A stretch of 64,000 bases of DNA, from contig NZ_JAKKSL010000005.1 in assembly GCF_022669015.1 (NCBI RefSeq), forward strand, positions 1 to 64,000. Reading direction: 5' to 3'. The position numbers and the translations under genes are program-made. The notes below the pieces were generated by a model. The model was not told where the DNA came from and did no database searches. It saw only the letters and a list, made by a program, of their open reading frames with translations. The stretch's first letter is position 1. Each line of letters begins with the position of its first letter. Of the stretch, positions 40,312-51,800 are shown piece after piece. The stretch comes from Colwellia maritima. Its GTDB lineage: Bacteria; Pseudomonadota; Gammaproteobacteria; Enterobacterales; Alteromonadaceae.

Positions 40312-41034
40312 ATGAAAAGCAAAACAGCGACTACAAATTTAATAGAGACACTGGCAAAAAAAATTCTCAGTACAGAATATAAAGAAAACACGTTATTACC
40401 TAGTGAAAATATATTAGCTAAAGATTTTTCGTTATCCCGCACAACTGTTCGTAGCGCTTTACAAGCATTATCCGCTAAAAGGTTAGTGACAATCATACCC
40501 AAAAAGGGGAGTCTGGTTAACAAAAGTGAAAGTTGGAGTTGGCTCGACCATGACATTCTTGATTGGTTGAGTAGCGTTGAAGTTAATCAAAACGATATAT
40601 CACACCTTATGGCAGCCCGTCTTATTTTTGAACCAAACACTTCTGCATTAGCCGCACTCAATGCAACGGCCAAAGACCTGTACCAAATGGAAGAAGCATG
40701 TGAGAAAATGCAAAAGGGAGTTGATCAATATGATCACGCAATGTTCAAAGAAGGCGATATCAAATTTCATCATGCATTATTAGTTGCCTCACATAATCCA
40801 TTTATTATTGCAATAGGTGATGTTTTGTCTAAAGGACTTGTACTGTCTTTCCGACATACAATGGACAATAATCTCCCTGAGAGTATACCTGCGATTGCTG
40901 AACATATAAAATTATTGGAAACTATTCGTTTACGTCAACCTGATGCAGCAAGAGAGCAGACTAGAGTTATCGTATTAAATGCTATTAGAAAAAACCAAAA
41001 AGTAGTACCTAATTATACAGCCCATATTGGTTAA
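40312..41034 (+). CDS. GntR-family regulator with FCD domain, DgoR-like
   Basis: This 240-residue FadR-subfamily repressor has an N-terminal winged helix (LLPSENILAKDFSLSRTTVRSALQALSAKRLV..PKKGSLV) and a C-terminal helical FCD ligand-binding domain with MAARLIFEPNTSALAA and EGDIKFHHALLVASHNPF, whose Asp and His residues usually bind a metal. Such proteins sense sugar acids. It sits directly upstream of dgoK-dgoA, as DgoR does in E. coli, so it probably regulates that operon. No good ribosome-binding site precedes its ATG. Confidence 0.83.
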   Translation: MKSKTATTNLIETLAKKILSTEYKENTLLPSENILAKDFSLSRTTVRSALQALSAKRLVTIIPKKGSLVNKSESWSWLDHDILDWLSSVEVNQNDISHLMAARLIFEPNTSALAALNATAKDLYQMEEACEKMQKGVDQYDHAMFKEGDIKFHHALLVASHNPFIIAIGDVLSKGLVLSFRHTMDNNLPESIPAIAEHIKLLETIRLRQPDAAREQTRVIVLNAIRKNQKVVPNYTAHIG

Positions 41035-41287
41035 CTTACTATTGAGCAATAATTGATTTAAAGCATTATTAGAACAACCTCTCACCTAAATTTCAATGTT
41101 ATCTCATATCAAGTATATATTAATTATTAACCGTACTTATTTGGAATTATTACAACATTATTAGACTTGCTCTGTCATACGATAATCCCCCAAAAAAAAT
41201 AAAAAAGGAGTCTATTAGTTATATTTATTTGTACAAGCTGAACAGAACATCCTCTTTTACATATTGACTTTTTATTGTGATAAATAT

Positions 41288-41304
41288 ATCTTGTCATACA
41301 AGAT
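41288..41304. promoter_or_regulatory. Palindromic operator candidate before dgoK
   Basis: ATCTTGT-CAT-ACAAGAT is a perfect 7-bp inverted repeat with a three-base centre, 29 bp upstream of the dgoK start. The TTGT..ACAA form suits FadR-type GntR proteins, so the DgoR-like neighbour is the natural candidate. A second TGTCATAC occurs at 41173-41180 in the same spacer. Confidence 0.6.
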
Positions 41305-41332
41305 GATATCTCAGGTGTTACAAGGTTAAGCA

Positions 41333-42239
41333 ATGTCAGTTAATTGGATTTCAGTAGATTGGGGAACAACAAACTTTAGAGCTTATTTAATAGGATCTAG
41401 TGGTGAAGTTGTCGATCGGATTTATGCTAATAAAGGTTATATCAGTATTTCAGCTGAAGGTTTTGAACAAGTATTGGCTGATTTATTACAGCCCTGGTTT
41501 GTTAAGTACAGTCAACTGCCGATACTAATGGCCGGTATGGTGGGTTCTAAAAATGGTTGGAAAGAAGTGCCATATGTACATACTCCCTTAAATATTCAGG
41601 AATTATCTAAAAGCAACAGTATTTTTTCTTTATCGAGAGGGAATAAGGTATTAATTATCCCAGGTGTTTGTCACCAAGATACTAGTGACCGTGAAGATGT
41701 AATGCGTGGAGAAGAAGTTCAAGTTTTTGGTTTAGCTAATGAACTTAAATTAAATGAATTTTATGCTATTTTTCCCGGCACTCATAGTAAGCATGTTAGG
41801 CGGCAACATAATGAGTTGACGAATGTTCAAACTTATATGACAGGTGAACTTTATGCACTGTTAAGCGAACATTCTATATTAGGAAGAAACTTACCGATCC
41901 AAAGTAAAGATGTCGATTTAGACACTTTTTCCAGTGGTGTAACCCGGTCTTTCTATGTCATTAAGTCACGCTTTGTTTATGGCAAGAACGCAAGCGTTAT
42001 TTAACAAAATTCCACAAGAATTAGTATTATCCTACCTATCAGGAATATTAATCGGTAGTGAATTAGCCGACTTAAAATATACCAAGCCTATTTATATTGT
42101 TGCAGAAAACAAGTTATCTGAGCGCTATGTTAAGGCGTTAAAAATACTAAAACATACTGTTATTTCAGTAAATTCTGAACAATGTTTTTTAGCAGGTATG
42201 GAAATAATTTTTCAAACCCATTACAAGGCACTTTTATGA
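41333..42239 (+). CDS. dgoK: 2-dehydro-3-deoxygalactonokinase (frameshift)
   Basis: Phosphorylates 2-keto-3-deoxy-galactonate (some members also the gluconate form) at C6. It has the ASKHA-fold start WISVDWGTTNFRAYL, ILMAGMVGSKNGW, IPGVC, the DVMRGEEVQVFGL block and PGTHSKHV. One indel near 41952 interrupts FSSGVTRS; the second frame continues LSHALFMARTQALFNKIPQELVLSYLSGILIGSEL to the end. Its TGA overlaps the dgoA ATG as ATGA. Expected length is about 302 residues. Confidence 0.9.
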
Positions 42240-42905
42240 TCTCCGAACAATCTGATTCCGAATCAAATTATCAATTTGAATTTAAAACACTACCTCTTAT
42301 CGCTATTTTGCGCGGAGTTACGCCTGACAAAGTTATTTCTATCGCACAGATACTATTTGATGAGGGATATCGCTTTATAGAAGTTCCTCTAAACAGCCCT
42401 GATGCATTAGTGAGTATTGGTAAGTTAGTTGATGCTTTTGGAGATAAAGCATATGTGGGTCTTGGCACAGTAACAAATATGGAACAACTTGATGCTGTTC
42501 TTCAAACAGGCGCTCGACTCATTGTTACACCCAATACTAATCCGACGATCATTAACAAAGCAGTAAATCTTTGGTTGTGTGGTTATGCCTGGTGCTATGA
42601 CTGCCACTGAAGCTTTTACAGCTGTTGATGCAGGCGCAGAGATTGTTAAATTATTTCCTGGTGAAATGCTGACGCCATCCGTTGTGAAAGCATTACGTGC
42701 GGTATTGCCTCCTCACATTATGTGTATTCCTGTAGGTGGAATTGCGGCTGATGCTGAGCAAATGAAAAAGTACCAAAGCGCAGGGGCTAATGGTTTTGGC
42801 CTTGGTTCAGGTCTTTATCAACCAGGAATGTCTGACGAGCAACTAACCTTAACGGCTAAAAGTTATATTACTGCTTGGCAGAGTGCTTGTGATCAAATGG
42901 CATGA
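42236..42905 (+). CDS. dgoA: 2-dehydro-3-deoxy-6-phosphogalactonate aldolase (frameshift)
   Basis: Class I aldolase of the KDPG/KDPGal family, splitting the phosphorylated keto-acid into pyruvate and glyceraldehyde 3-phosphate. It has IAILRGVTPDK, the catalytic Glu in FIEVPLNSPDA, GLGTVTN, and the Schiff-base Lys in GAEIVKLFPGEM, followed by PVGGIAADAEQM. An indel near 42575 between KAVNL and VVMPGAMTATEAF breaks the frame. It overlaps dgoK by four bases. A KDPG specificity cannot be excluded; the DgoK neighbour favours the galacto form. Confidence 0.9.
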
Positions 42906-42961
42906 AAATACTACTTCAATTATTAACACAATTAAGTTTAATTGAGTAAAAGGAAAATTAA

Positions 42962-44367
42962 ATGGACATCGTACAATTAAGCGTATTTTTTTCGTTAACA
43001 TTTGCCGTTGCTTTTATTACTTATCAAAAGTGTAAAGGTTTTGAACGTGGCAATTCGAGTAAAGAATATTTTTTAGCGAATGGCAGTTTAAGCGGGTATA
43101 TATTGGTGGTTCAATAGTATTAACGAATATTAGTGCAGAGCAAATCGTTGGAATGAATGGGCCTCAAATGTTACTTGTTGCTTGGTGGGAACTAGCCGCA
43201 GCTTTTGGGCTTATCATTCTTGCTCATGTATTTATCCCTATTTACTACAAAACGGATTGTTTAACGACAAGTGAGTTGTTAGAGAAAAAAACAAAAAGTA
43301 AAAGTGTTAGAGCTATTGTTTCTGTTCTGTTTTTACTTGGTTATGTATTTATTCTATTACCTACTATTTTATATACGGGCTCTTTATTCATGAAGACCAT
43401 GTTTGGCATTGAATTACCTATCATTGTACTGTCTATCCTATTTGCAATAGCAGGTGCCGCATACGCTATATTTGGTGGTTTAAGAGCCATCGCCATATCT
43501 GATACTTACAATGGTATTGGATTATTGGTTATGGGTACACTCGTTACCTTTTTAGGCTTATATGCTATTGATTTTGACTTAAGTGGCTTGCCTACTGAGC
43601 GTATGACACTGATTGGAGATCAAGACTCATATATCCCTTTTGACACTGTTTTTACTGGTTTACCTTTAATTTGTATTTTCTATTTTTGTACTAACATGGT
43701 TATTACCCAACGCGCGTTAGCTGCTAAAAATGTTAGAGAAGCACAAAAAGGCGTATATATGGCAATCGGGGCTAAAATTTTTATGCCTGTGATTGTGGTA
43801 CTCCCAGGACTTATTTCATATAAATTATACGGTGATTTAGGCGATTCAGCTTACGGAACGTTAGTCGGAAATATTCTTCCTTCTTGGCTGTCGGGCGCTT
43901 TTGCTGCCGTAATGGCCGGAGCCGTATTATCTTCTTTCAATAGTTGTATTAATTCAGCTGCCGCACTTTATGTGTGTGATATTCATCAAAACTATATTAA
44001 TAAAGAGGTTAATGTACCCAAAGTAGGGATGATTACGTCTTTAATCTTAGCTATTTCGGGGATCATTATGGTACCCATATTCCAAAATGCAGACAGTGTG
44101 ATTAATACACTTCAGCAACTTAATGGCTTATATAGCATGCCTGTTTTAGGTGTATTTATTTTAGCGATGACCATGAAAAACATTAATCCTACCGCAATAA
44201 AGTTTGCTTTGCTGATGGGCTCTGTTGTTTACGCTGTTTTTACTTTTATATGGACACCGCTGCATTATATTCACTTGATGGCGATAAGCTTTTTGACGAC
44301 GGTAATTATCGGCGTTGTTCTTGATCGGTTGCTTATGACTAATGAGTCGTTGATCACTGCTAACTAG
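42962..44367 (+). CDS. Sodium/solute symporter (SSS family) (frameshift)
   Basis: Sodium-coupled sugar or sugar-acid importer of about 468 residues, SglT-like. It begins MDIVQLSVFFSLTFAVAFITY, then ..EYFLANGSLSGW/YFIGGSIVLTNISAEQIVGMNG, the LeuT-fold first helix; the indel lies near 43108. Later motifs are GGLRAIAISD, NMVITQRALAAKNVREAQKG, and GAVLSSFNSCINSAA, which carries the Na2-site serines. It is shorter than vertebrate-type SGLTs, with about 12 helices. It lies between dgoA and the SDR, in place of the MFS transporter DgoT. Confidence 0.88.
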
Positions 44368-44429
44368 ACGATAAAAATGGTTCATCATGCATATGCTAAA
44401 AATAACGATAGAACGAGGATGTAAATATA

Positions 44430-45191
44430 ATGAGTACTAAACAAAAAGTCGCTTTGATCACAGGTACTAGTCAAGGCATAGGCTTGGCTATAGCTGAAGC
44501 ATTTTTAGAGCAAGGCTATCTAGTTGTTGGTTGTGGTCAACGACCTTTAAGTGCAATTGATAGTTCGTCATTTGAAAAAAATTATCCTAATCAATATTTT
44601 TATCGTCAATGCAATATGTGTAACCTTGAAGAAATAGAGCAGCTAGTTAATTACACGCAAGAAGCGTTTGGGCGGTTAGATGCTGTTGTTTCTAATGCAG
44701 GTAAAAATGTGTTTTCTGGTGTCGATTGTTCATTAGAAGATTGGAATAAGAATTTCGATCTTAATCTTCGTTCTCATTGGTGTTTAGCCAAAGCTTCTCG
44801 TCATGCATTAACCGTTAGCAAGGGCGTTTTTTTGGTGATGACATCCAATCATGCTTTTAATAGCTTACCTGGTTGTGCGCCTTACAGTATTAGTAAACAT
44901 GCGTTAGTGGGGTTAGTGCAAAGCATGACCTTGGATTGGGGCAGAGATTTTAGAACCGTTGGCATTGCACCTGGTTTTATTGACACAGAAGGTAATCAAG
45001 ATTGGTTTGATAGCCATGATGATCCTGAAGCTATTCGAAATAAAACCATTGCTCAACATCCCGTTGGCTATATTGGTAAGCCGCAAGATGTTGCAGAACT
45101 TTGTTTATTTTTAGCCGATAAAGCTTCTTTTATTGCGGGTACTACTATTGTGATTGATGGTGGCCGAAGCACAGTGATGGCTGATGAATAA
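44430..45191 (+). CDS. SDR-family sugar dehydrogenase
   Basis: This 253-residue classical short-chain dehydrogenase has the cofactor motif LITGTSQGIGLAIAEAF, SNAGKNVFSG, the catalytic Ser in VMTSNHAF and YSISK (Tyr-x-x-x-Lys), and the C-terminal GTTIVIDGGRS. Followed immediately by a lactonase and a sugar-acid-type dehydratase, it most likely oxidises an aldose at C1 to the lactone. D-galactose is one possibility given dgoKA; L-fucose or L-rhamnose are others. It overlaps the next gene by eight bases. Confidence 0.8.
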   Translation: MSTKQKVALITGTSQGIGLAIAEAFLEQGYLVVGCGQRPLSAIDSSSFEKNYPNQYFYRQCNMCNLEEIEQLVNYTQEAFGRLDAVVSNAGKNVFSGVDCSLEDWNKNFDLNLRSHWCLAKASRHALTVSKGVFLVMTSNHAFNSLPGCAPYSISKHALVGLVQSMTLDWGRDFRTVGIAPGFIDTEGNQDWFDSHDDPEAIRNKTIAQHPVGYIGKPQDVAELCLFLADKASFIAGTTIVIDGGRSTVMADE

Positions 45192-46124
45192 CCACAATGC
45201 CATTAAACAATTCGATACGCATTGCGCTTTAGGGGAATCCCCTTTATGGCATAAATCAACATCGACACTTTTTTGGTTAGATATAGAAAAACAACAGTTA
45301 TTTAGTTATCAGTCTGGGCAAGCGGTTCAGCAAATAACACTTAACGCCAAGGTTAGTTTTATTGCTGAAACTAACGATCCTGAATTATTAATAGGCTTAG
45401 CAGATTTCGGTATTGTGCTTATTAATATTAACAGCCATAAAATTGATTGTGTGCAAAATTTTCCTGACTATGAGGGAAGTTCCAATCGTGCTAATGACGG
45501 TGGTATTTCACCTAAAGGGCAGTTGTTTTTTGGCACTATGGATAATGAGGCGAAAAATAATAACGGTTCACTTTACGCTTTTGATGGCACGTTACAGTGC
45601 CTTGAAAGTAATGTTTTGGTACCTAATCTTTTTGCTTTTATTGATGATAATAACTTCTTTTTTGCTGATTCATTAAATAATCAAATTGAGCATTGCACAC
45701 TTGACCAGAGCACTATCGAAAATGGTTTTTTGGACAACGCCTTATTAGAAAAACTATCAATAGAAAACGACGCTATTAATAATAAAAAATTAACTCGAAA
45801 ACATTGGGTATCAACTCCCGAAGGTGTTTTCCCTGACGGCGGTTGCCTAGATAAACAAGGCGGACTTTGGTCGGCACAATGGGGCGCGAGCCAAGTGGTT
45901 CGATACTCGCTTCAAGACAAAGCGATAACCGATATTATTCACCTACCAGAGCTTCAAGTAACGAGTTGCTGTTTTATTGGTGAGAATCTTGATCAGTTAT
46001 TTATAACCACAGCTGCAGAAGGACTTCAGTCATCTCAGTTTGGTCATTGCTATATTTGTGAGCTACCGTTTAACGGCCACCCATACATCATTTTGATACA
46101 TCATTTCTAAGGAAAAACACATGA
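45184..46124 (+). CDS. SMP-30/gluconolactonase-family sugar lactonase
   Basis: Six-bladed propeller lactonase that opens aldonolactones with a divalent metal. The metal-site regions are visible: CALGESPLWH (Glu), the SSNRANDGGISPKGQLFFGTMD segment (Asn, Asp) and FADSLNNQ; the final metal Asp region is PEGVFPDGGCLDKQGGLWSAQWG. The given frame ends at 46110 (HPYIILIHHF), but a +1 shift near 46080 gives [15 protein letters not shown] and a TGA overlapping the next ATG as ATGA, which fits the operon better. I favour the second end. Confidence 0.8.
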
Positions 46125-47820
46125 GTAATTGTAATTCTTGCGGTGGCGGTTGCGGCGCTCAATCTCACCATAACGACATTTTAAAAGGCGATAGCGGAGC
46201 ATTAAAACGCGCTTTATATAAATCGATGGGACACACAGATTCACAATTACGTAAGCCTGTTATTGCGGTGGTAAACAGTTACACCAATGCAACAGCCGGC
46301 CATGTTAATTTAAATGATGTAACGGCTAACGTTATCAAAGGTATTGAAGCCGCCGGTGGCGTTGCTATGTCTTTTGGTACTATCGCACCATGTGACGGTA
46401 TTGCTGCGGGTCATTTAGGTATGCGCTTTGTTTTAGCTGCCCGTGAAGTGATCACGGCTTCTATAGAAGTTATGACACGTGCCCACAATTTTGATGCGAT
46501 TGTTTTAGTCGGCTCGTGTGACAAAATTGTACCTGCTATGTTAATGGCTGCTGCCCGTTTAGACATTCCAAAGCAATCATGGTGAATGGTGGCCCAATGT
46601 ATCCTGCTGAATATAAAGGAAAACATTGGGATGGTAATATTGTTTCAGAAGCTATTGGTTGGAAAAAACGTGGCTTAATTGACGAAGAAGAATTTCGACA
46701 AATTGAAGACATTGCTGAACCAGGCCCAGGCTCTTGTACCATGTACGGCACCGCTAACACTATGTGTTGTTTGGCTGAAACCCTAGGCATGATGCTACCT
46801 GAAAGTGCAACGGTACCGGCTATTTCTAAAGACCGTATGGCGATTGCTTATGCAACAGGTAAGAAGATTGTTGATTTAACCCATAGAGGCATCACAGCAC
46901 GTCAAATAATAAACAGCGATTCTATTTACAACGCTATTTGTTTATTAGTTGCTACCGGTGGTTCAACCAACGCAATTTTACATTTACAAGCCCTACATTA
47001 TGAAGCGGGTTTAGGTAAGTTATCGTTACAAACGTTTGATGAAATAAGCCGTAAAATCCCCACCATTGCTTCTATTTACCCACGTCAGAGTACGACATGA
47101 TCGATTTCCACGAAGTCGGCGGCATAGCAGCAGTTGAACGTGAATTAAGACCGTTACTTAGACTAAATGCCTTAACGGTTTCAGGGACTAAAGAAGAAAC
47201 ATTAAGCACGGTTGCTGACTCATCAAGACGTGAAGTTATTCGTCCATTATCTGATGTATTTAATGCGGAAGGTGGTGTAGCAATACTACGTGGTAACTTA
47301 GCTGAATTGGGCGCGGTAATTAAACCGGCTGCAGTACCTGAGCACATGTTTAAATTTAGTGGTCCAACCGGTTACTTTTGATTCAGAAGATGAAGCTGTT
47401 GAAGCGATTATGGAAGGTAATATTGCTAAAGGTAGCGTGTTAGTTCTTCGTTATGAAGGGCCAAAAGGCGGACCGGGTATGCCTGAAATGTATGAGCCAA
47501 TGAAATACTTAGAAGGTATGGGCTTATCTGATCATTGTGCATTAATAACTGATGGACGTTTTTCTGGTTCAAATAGGGGCTTATTTGTTGGTCATTTATC
47601 ACCAGAAGCAGCGGATTGCGGCATGATCGCTCTGATTGAAGCGGGTGATGAAATTAGTATTGATATAGAGACACGTGAATTAACCTTACATGTTGAAGAT
47701 GCCGTACTAGAAGAACGTAGAAAATTATGGAAACCACTAAGAAAAGAAGTACCTAGAGGGTTTTTAGATGTTTATCGTGACCGTGCAGCATCAGCAGCAG
47801 AAGGGGCGGTATTTGCCTAA
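46121..47820 (+). CDS. IlvD/Edd-family dehydratase (three frameshifts)
   Basis: Iron-sulfur dehydratase of about 565 residues; in this operon it probably converts an aldonate to the 2-keto-3-deoxy acid. Fe-S motifs include [32 protein letters not shown] and [15 protein letters not shown]; the C-terminal [16 protein letters not shown] loop is typical. The first Cys of sugar-acid dehydratases (PCN/H) is replaced by AGH (NATAGHVNL), more like dihydroxy-acid dehydratases. The N-terminus adds an unusual Cys cluster, CNSCGGGCG. Breaks lie near 46575, 47088 and 47370. It overlaps the next gene as TAATG. Confidence 0.82.
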
Positions 47821-48755
47821 TGAACACTAACGTACAGACCAATGTCAAAAAACCACAAGATATTTTTGGTATAAACCCTATTGCGGCAATGCCTTTTACT
47901 GCACAAGGTAATGTCGATTTAAATAGCTTTAAAACGATGCTTGAACACCTGATCACCACAGGTTGTCATGGTGTTACGTTATTCGGTATCGCTAGTGAGT
48001 TTTATAAACTCAACGATGCTGAAAAAGCGCAATTAACTGACATTTTTATCAGCACATTAGCGGATAAAAATATGTATCGATGCATCTCTGTTACTGAACA
48101 TTCAACAGAGCTTGCGGTTAAACAAGCAAAAAGTTATCAAGAATCAGGTGCCGATTGCTTAATGCTTTTACCGCCGTTTTTCTTGAAACCTGATAATGCA
48201 CAAGTAAAAGCACATATATGTGCTGTATTGCAGGCAGTTGATGTTCCAGTATTAGTGCAATATGCGCCGACTGAAACAGGCGTGCCTATTCCTGCAGAGC
48301 AGTTAGCGGAAATATCTAAAGAATTTCCCAATGCGGTATTTAAAATTGAGTGCAACCCGCCTGTTGAATATATACAAGCGTTGCTAACATTATTACCTGA
48401 TGCGGTAATACTCAATGGATATGCAGGTTTATACATGACAGATGTGCTTTCTGTGGGTGGTAAAGGGGTTATGCCTGGTTGTTCATTTACTGAAGTATAT
48501 ATGAGTATTTATAAGCTTTGGATAGGTGGAGATCATGAGGCTGCAAACAGTTTACATCAGCGTCTTTTAGAATATATTCGTCCTTGGATGGAAAGCTGTG
48601 AATATATTATTCAAGTTGAGAAAACCATATTGCACAAACGCGGCATTATTACTGACGATTATTGTCGTAAGCCGAACTTTGCTTTATCTCAAGCTGATGA
48701 ATCGATAATTAACGAGTTTTTAAAAGATTTTGATAATATTTTAAAAGGTGCATAG
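47820..48755 (+). CDS. Dihydrodipicolinate synthase/N-acetylneuraminate lyase family protein
   Basis: Class I aldolase/dehydratase barrel of 311 residues. Landmarks are GINPIAAMPFTAQGNVDLNSF, GVTLFGIASEFYKLNDAEK, the Tyr region VLVQYAPTETG and the Schiff-base Lys in NAVFKIECNPP. Family members act on dihydrodipicolinate, sialic acid, 2-keto-3-deoxy sugar acids or 2-keto-3-deoxy-arabinonate. In this operon, cleavage or dehydration of an unphosphorylated 2-keto-3-deoxy acid is most likely, parallel to the DgoK/DgoA branch. It is intact and overlaps the dehydratase by one base. Confidence 0.82.
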   Translation: MNTNVQTNVKKPQDIFGINPIAAMPFTAQGNVDLNSFKTMLEHLITTGCHGVTLFGIASEFYKLNDAEKAQLTDIFISTLADKNMYRCISVTEHSTELAVKQAKSYQESGADCLMLLPPFFLKPDNAQVKAHICAVLQAVDVPVLVQYAPTETGVPIPAEQLAEISKEFPNAVFKIECNPPVEYIQALLTLLPDAVILNGYAGLYMTDVLSVGGKGVMPGCSFTEVYMSIYKLWIGGDHEAANSLHQRLLEYIRPWMESCEYIIQVEKTILHKRGIITDDYCRKPNFALSQADESIINEFLKDFDNILKGA

Positions 48756-48807
48756 CGTAAACCTCGGTGGTTATTGGTGTTTTAAATTACATAGGTAAAC
48801 TTCAGCT

Positions 48808-48847
48808 TTAAACTATCTTATCTTATATCCGATGTGAGATAGTTTAA
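48808..48847 (+). promoter_or_regulatory. Intercistronic hairpin before the PL8 lyase gene
   Basis: TTAAACTATCT (48808-48818) pairs perfectly with AGATAGTTTAA (48837-48847) over an 18-base loop; no T run follows. It may be an mRNA-processing or stability element, or an operator for the lyase gene 33 bp downstream. Confidence 0.55.
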
Positions 48848-48879
48848 GCGCTGTAGCTGAAAGTCAAAAGGTAAAGTAG

Positions 48880-51800
48880 ATGAAACGTATTTTCAATAGA
48901 TTGGTTTGGTTTATATTAGCGGTTGGTATAACGGCTACAGCAGCAGCTAAAACTGAATCTGAAGACATCGTAGAATATCCTATTAAGGTTATGGAAAGCT
49001 TTGAAGAAGGTATTCCTAATTATTGGTCGGCCACCGGTGAAGATCTCCGCCTTGATAGTAAGCGAATGAAGCATGGTAAATATTCCTTAAAGTGGGACTG
49101 GAAAGGCAATGACGCCATAACAGTTAATACGCCTATCGGTTATAGAAAACCTAAAGATCTCTCTCAAGTGCCGTCTACTGGCCGATTTAAATATTTAAAA
49201 GCCGGCCACAGCACTTACGATGCTAAAAAAGTACTGGAAACCCCAAGGGGCTTTTTCATGTGGATATACAATGAAAAAGCAACCACCCAAAGGCTAAGTG
49301 TAGAATTTGGTCGCGGTAGCACTGGCCGTGCTAATAACGTTGACGTAGAGTTTGATCTTCATTTAAATTTTACCGGGCGCACCGTCGCTATCAATTATGA
49401 CCGAGGCGACATGCAAGGTGTTCCTCATCCAGATATGGATACGTTAACGATTAGGGCACCTTCAACAGGAAAGGGCACTTTTTACCTAGATACTATTGGT
49501 TTATCTGTACCAATGAACCCTAAAACAGTTGGTCCAAACCCTCAATTACCTAACCTTGACCCTCATGAAAGATTAGTTTCAAACTACGATCATAAAATGA
49601 TGATGTTTCACGGCTACAAACCTTCGTTTCAATTAAAAGAGCTCACTAAAAGCCGTTTGGTGCAAGTTAACGCGTTAACTCAAAAAACAGAAGAATTCAT
49701 ATTTCCTCATTACGAAAGAAAAGCATTAGCTAAAAAGTCTATTTCATCAATCACCAAAAAATTTAATGCATTTGAAATCAAACGAGAAGGTGATCAAATT
49801 TTCGGTAAACCTTTGGTGAAAACGAGCCTTTTACCTGAATTTTTTGTTGAAACAGGTTTAGGTAAAAAGCTTAATGAAAGCGTAATGGAATGGCGGGACT
49901 TTAACAATTTACTGCTCGCTATTGCTAAACATCATACTGCTTCTGTATCTCAAAAAGATAAAGCCAAGCTAGAACAGATGTTTATTGATTTATTCGATTA
50001 CGGCATTGACCAAGGTTTTGCTGAAGGAGCAGGACTTGGTCGGGTGCATCATTATGCTTATGAAATTAGAGAGATAGGCCCTGCGTTTTTATTAATGCGT
50101 GATGTGCTTGCAAGGCACAACCGTTTAGATCAAGCAATTGCTACCATGAAATGGTTTTATGGTTTTGGGCAAGTTTACCGTGAAGATGTGGTTTACGGCG
50201 TTGAAGGCAGAAAGGCCGCAGATGCAGATGATACCCAAGGTTTTTTACTGCCTCGTTTATATATGGCCTTAGCGATGGAGAATTCTCCTGAAAAAATTCG
50301 TGACTTAGAACATTACTCATCGTATTTTTCAAATATCACAACAGCTTATGCACCGGCACTTGATGAAGTATTTAAGCCTGACGGCCTTACTTTCCATCAT
50401 GGCGGACATTCGCAAGGCTATGGTGGTAGAGCTGTTAAAGCTGCCGCTGCCGTATTGTATTTATTAAATGACACGCCTTTTGAAGCCAAAGAAGCAGCTT
50501 TTTGGCGAATGAGAAAAATCACCAATACGCTCTTTGATACCTTGTTTACTAAGGACTATGTTGGCGGAAAGGCCTTTACTAATACGCGATTTACTAATTA
50601 TAAACTCGCACCAAGTATGTTTGATTTACCTGCGTTAATTGCCCTAAGTGCGCCAACATTTGATACTGAAATGGCAGGCTTATATCAAAACCTTTATAAC
50701 AATAAAAAAAGCACTAATTCGTTTGATAAATATTGGTTAAATAAGCTTAAACAAGCAGGAGATATTGGTGATTATAACTATGCACGTAGTCGCGTTTTAC
50801 CTTACAGTGCCTTAGCTACGCTTAGAGATAATGACAACTGGATGGCGACTGTGCGTGGTCACAGTAAATATGTTTACCCTTATGAAAGTTGGGGTTGGTT
50901 TGCCTATCCAACGTTTATTGGCTATGGCTATTTAGATGTTTCTTATCCCGATCATTTAGACAGTACACAAGCGGATAATAAATCAACATGGCACGCGGGT
51001 TACGATTGGCACCGTTGGCCGGGAGTTACCTCTGTTAATGTACCATACGATCAAATTCAAACTCAGCCGGGGCAAGTTAAAGACGAAGGCGGAGAATACC
51101 CGTTTTCAGACCAAGCCTTTGTTGGTGGCGCTGAATCTACTCAGGGCAATGCCGTATTTACCTTTCCTTTTAAAGGTCATGACATGTTTGGCTTACAGGG
51201 TTTTACGGGGATTAAATCTTACTTTTTATTTGAAGACTTTATTGTTGCCATAGGCTCAGATATTACAAGTGATATTGCGCAACATGCAGTAGAAACCACT
51301 ATTTTGCAAAATCCCTTTCTTAAAGGTAATAGTAAAGGAAAAAACAAAGGTAAATTGACTTCTAATCTACTAGACGAAAAAACATTTCCTTATACAAAAG
51401 CAATTTCAAACAGTGAGCCTTTATGGCTAGTCGACAGTCGTAATACTGGATATTACATTCCACAAATACCTAATGGCACTCAGCTTGTTATGCAACGTGC
51501 AGAGCAAGCCAATCCTGATTACAAAAACATTGAAACTGTAAAGGGTAACTTTACTACTTTGTTATTTGATCATGGCGTAAAACCTAGCAAGGCTAACTAT
51601 GAATACGTGGTTATGCCGAGTAGTACTGACGCTGAAATGAAAGGTTTTGCAAAGGCTATGCAAGATAAAAACAATGAGCTTCCTTACCGTGTATTACAGC
51701 AAGACAAGAACGCTCATATTGTTGAATCACCTAAAAGCTCAATCACGGCTTATGCGGTTTTTAACGAGCAAGCTAAATTACCTAATACCGTGGTGGCGAG

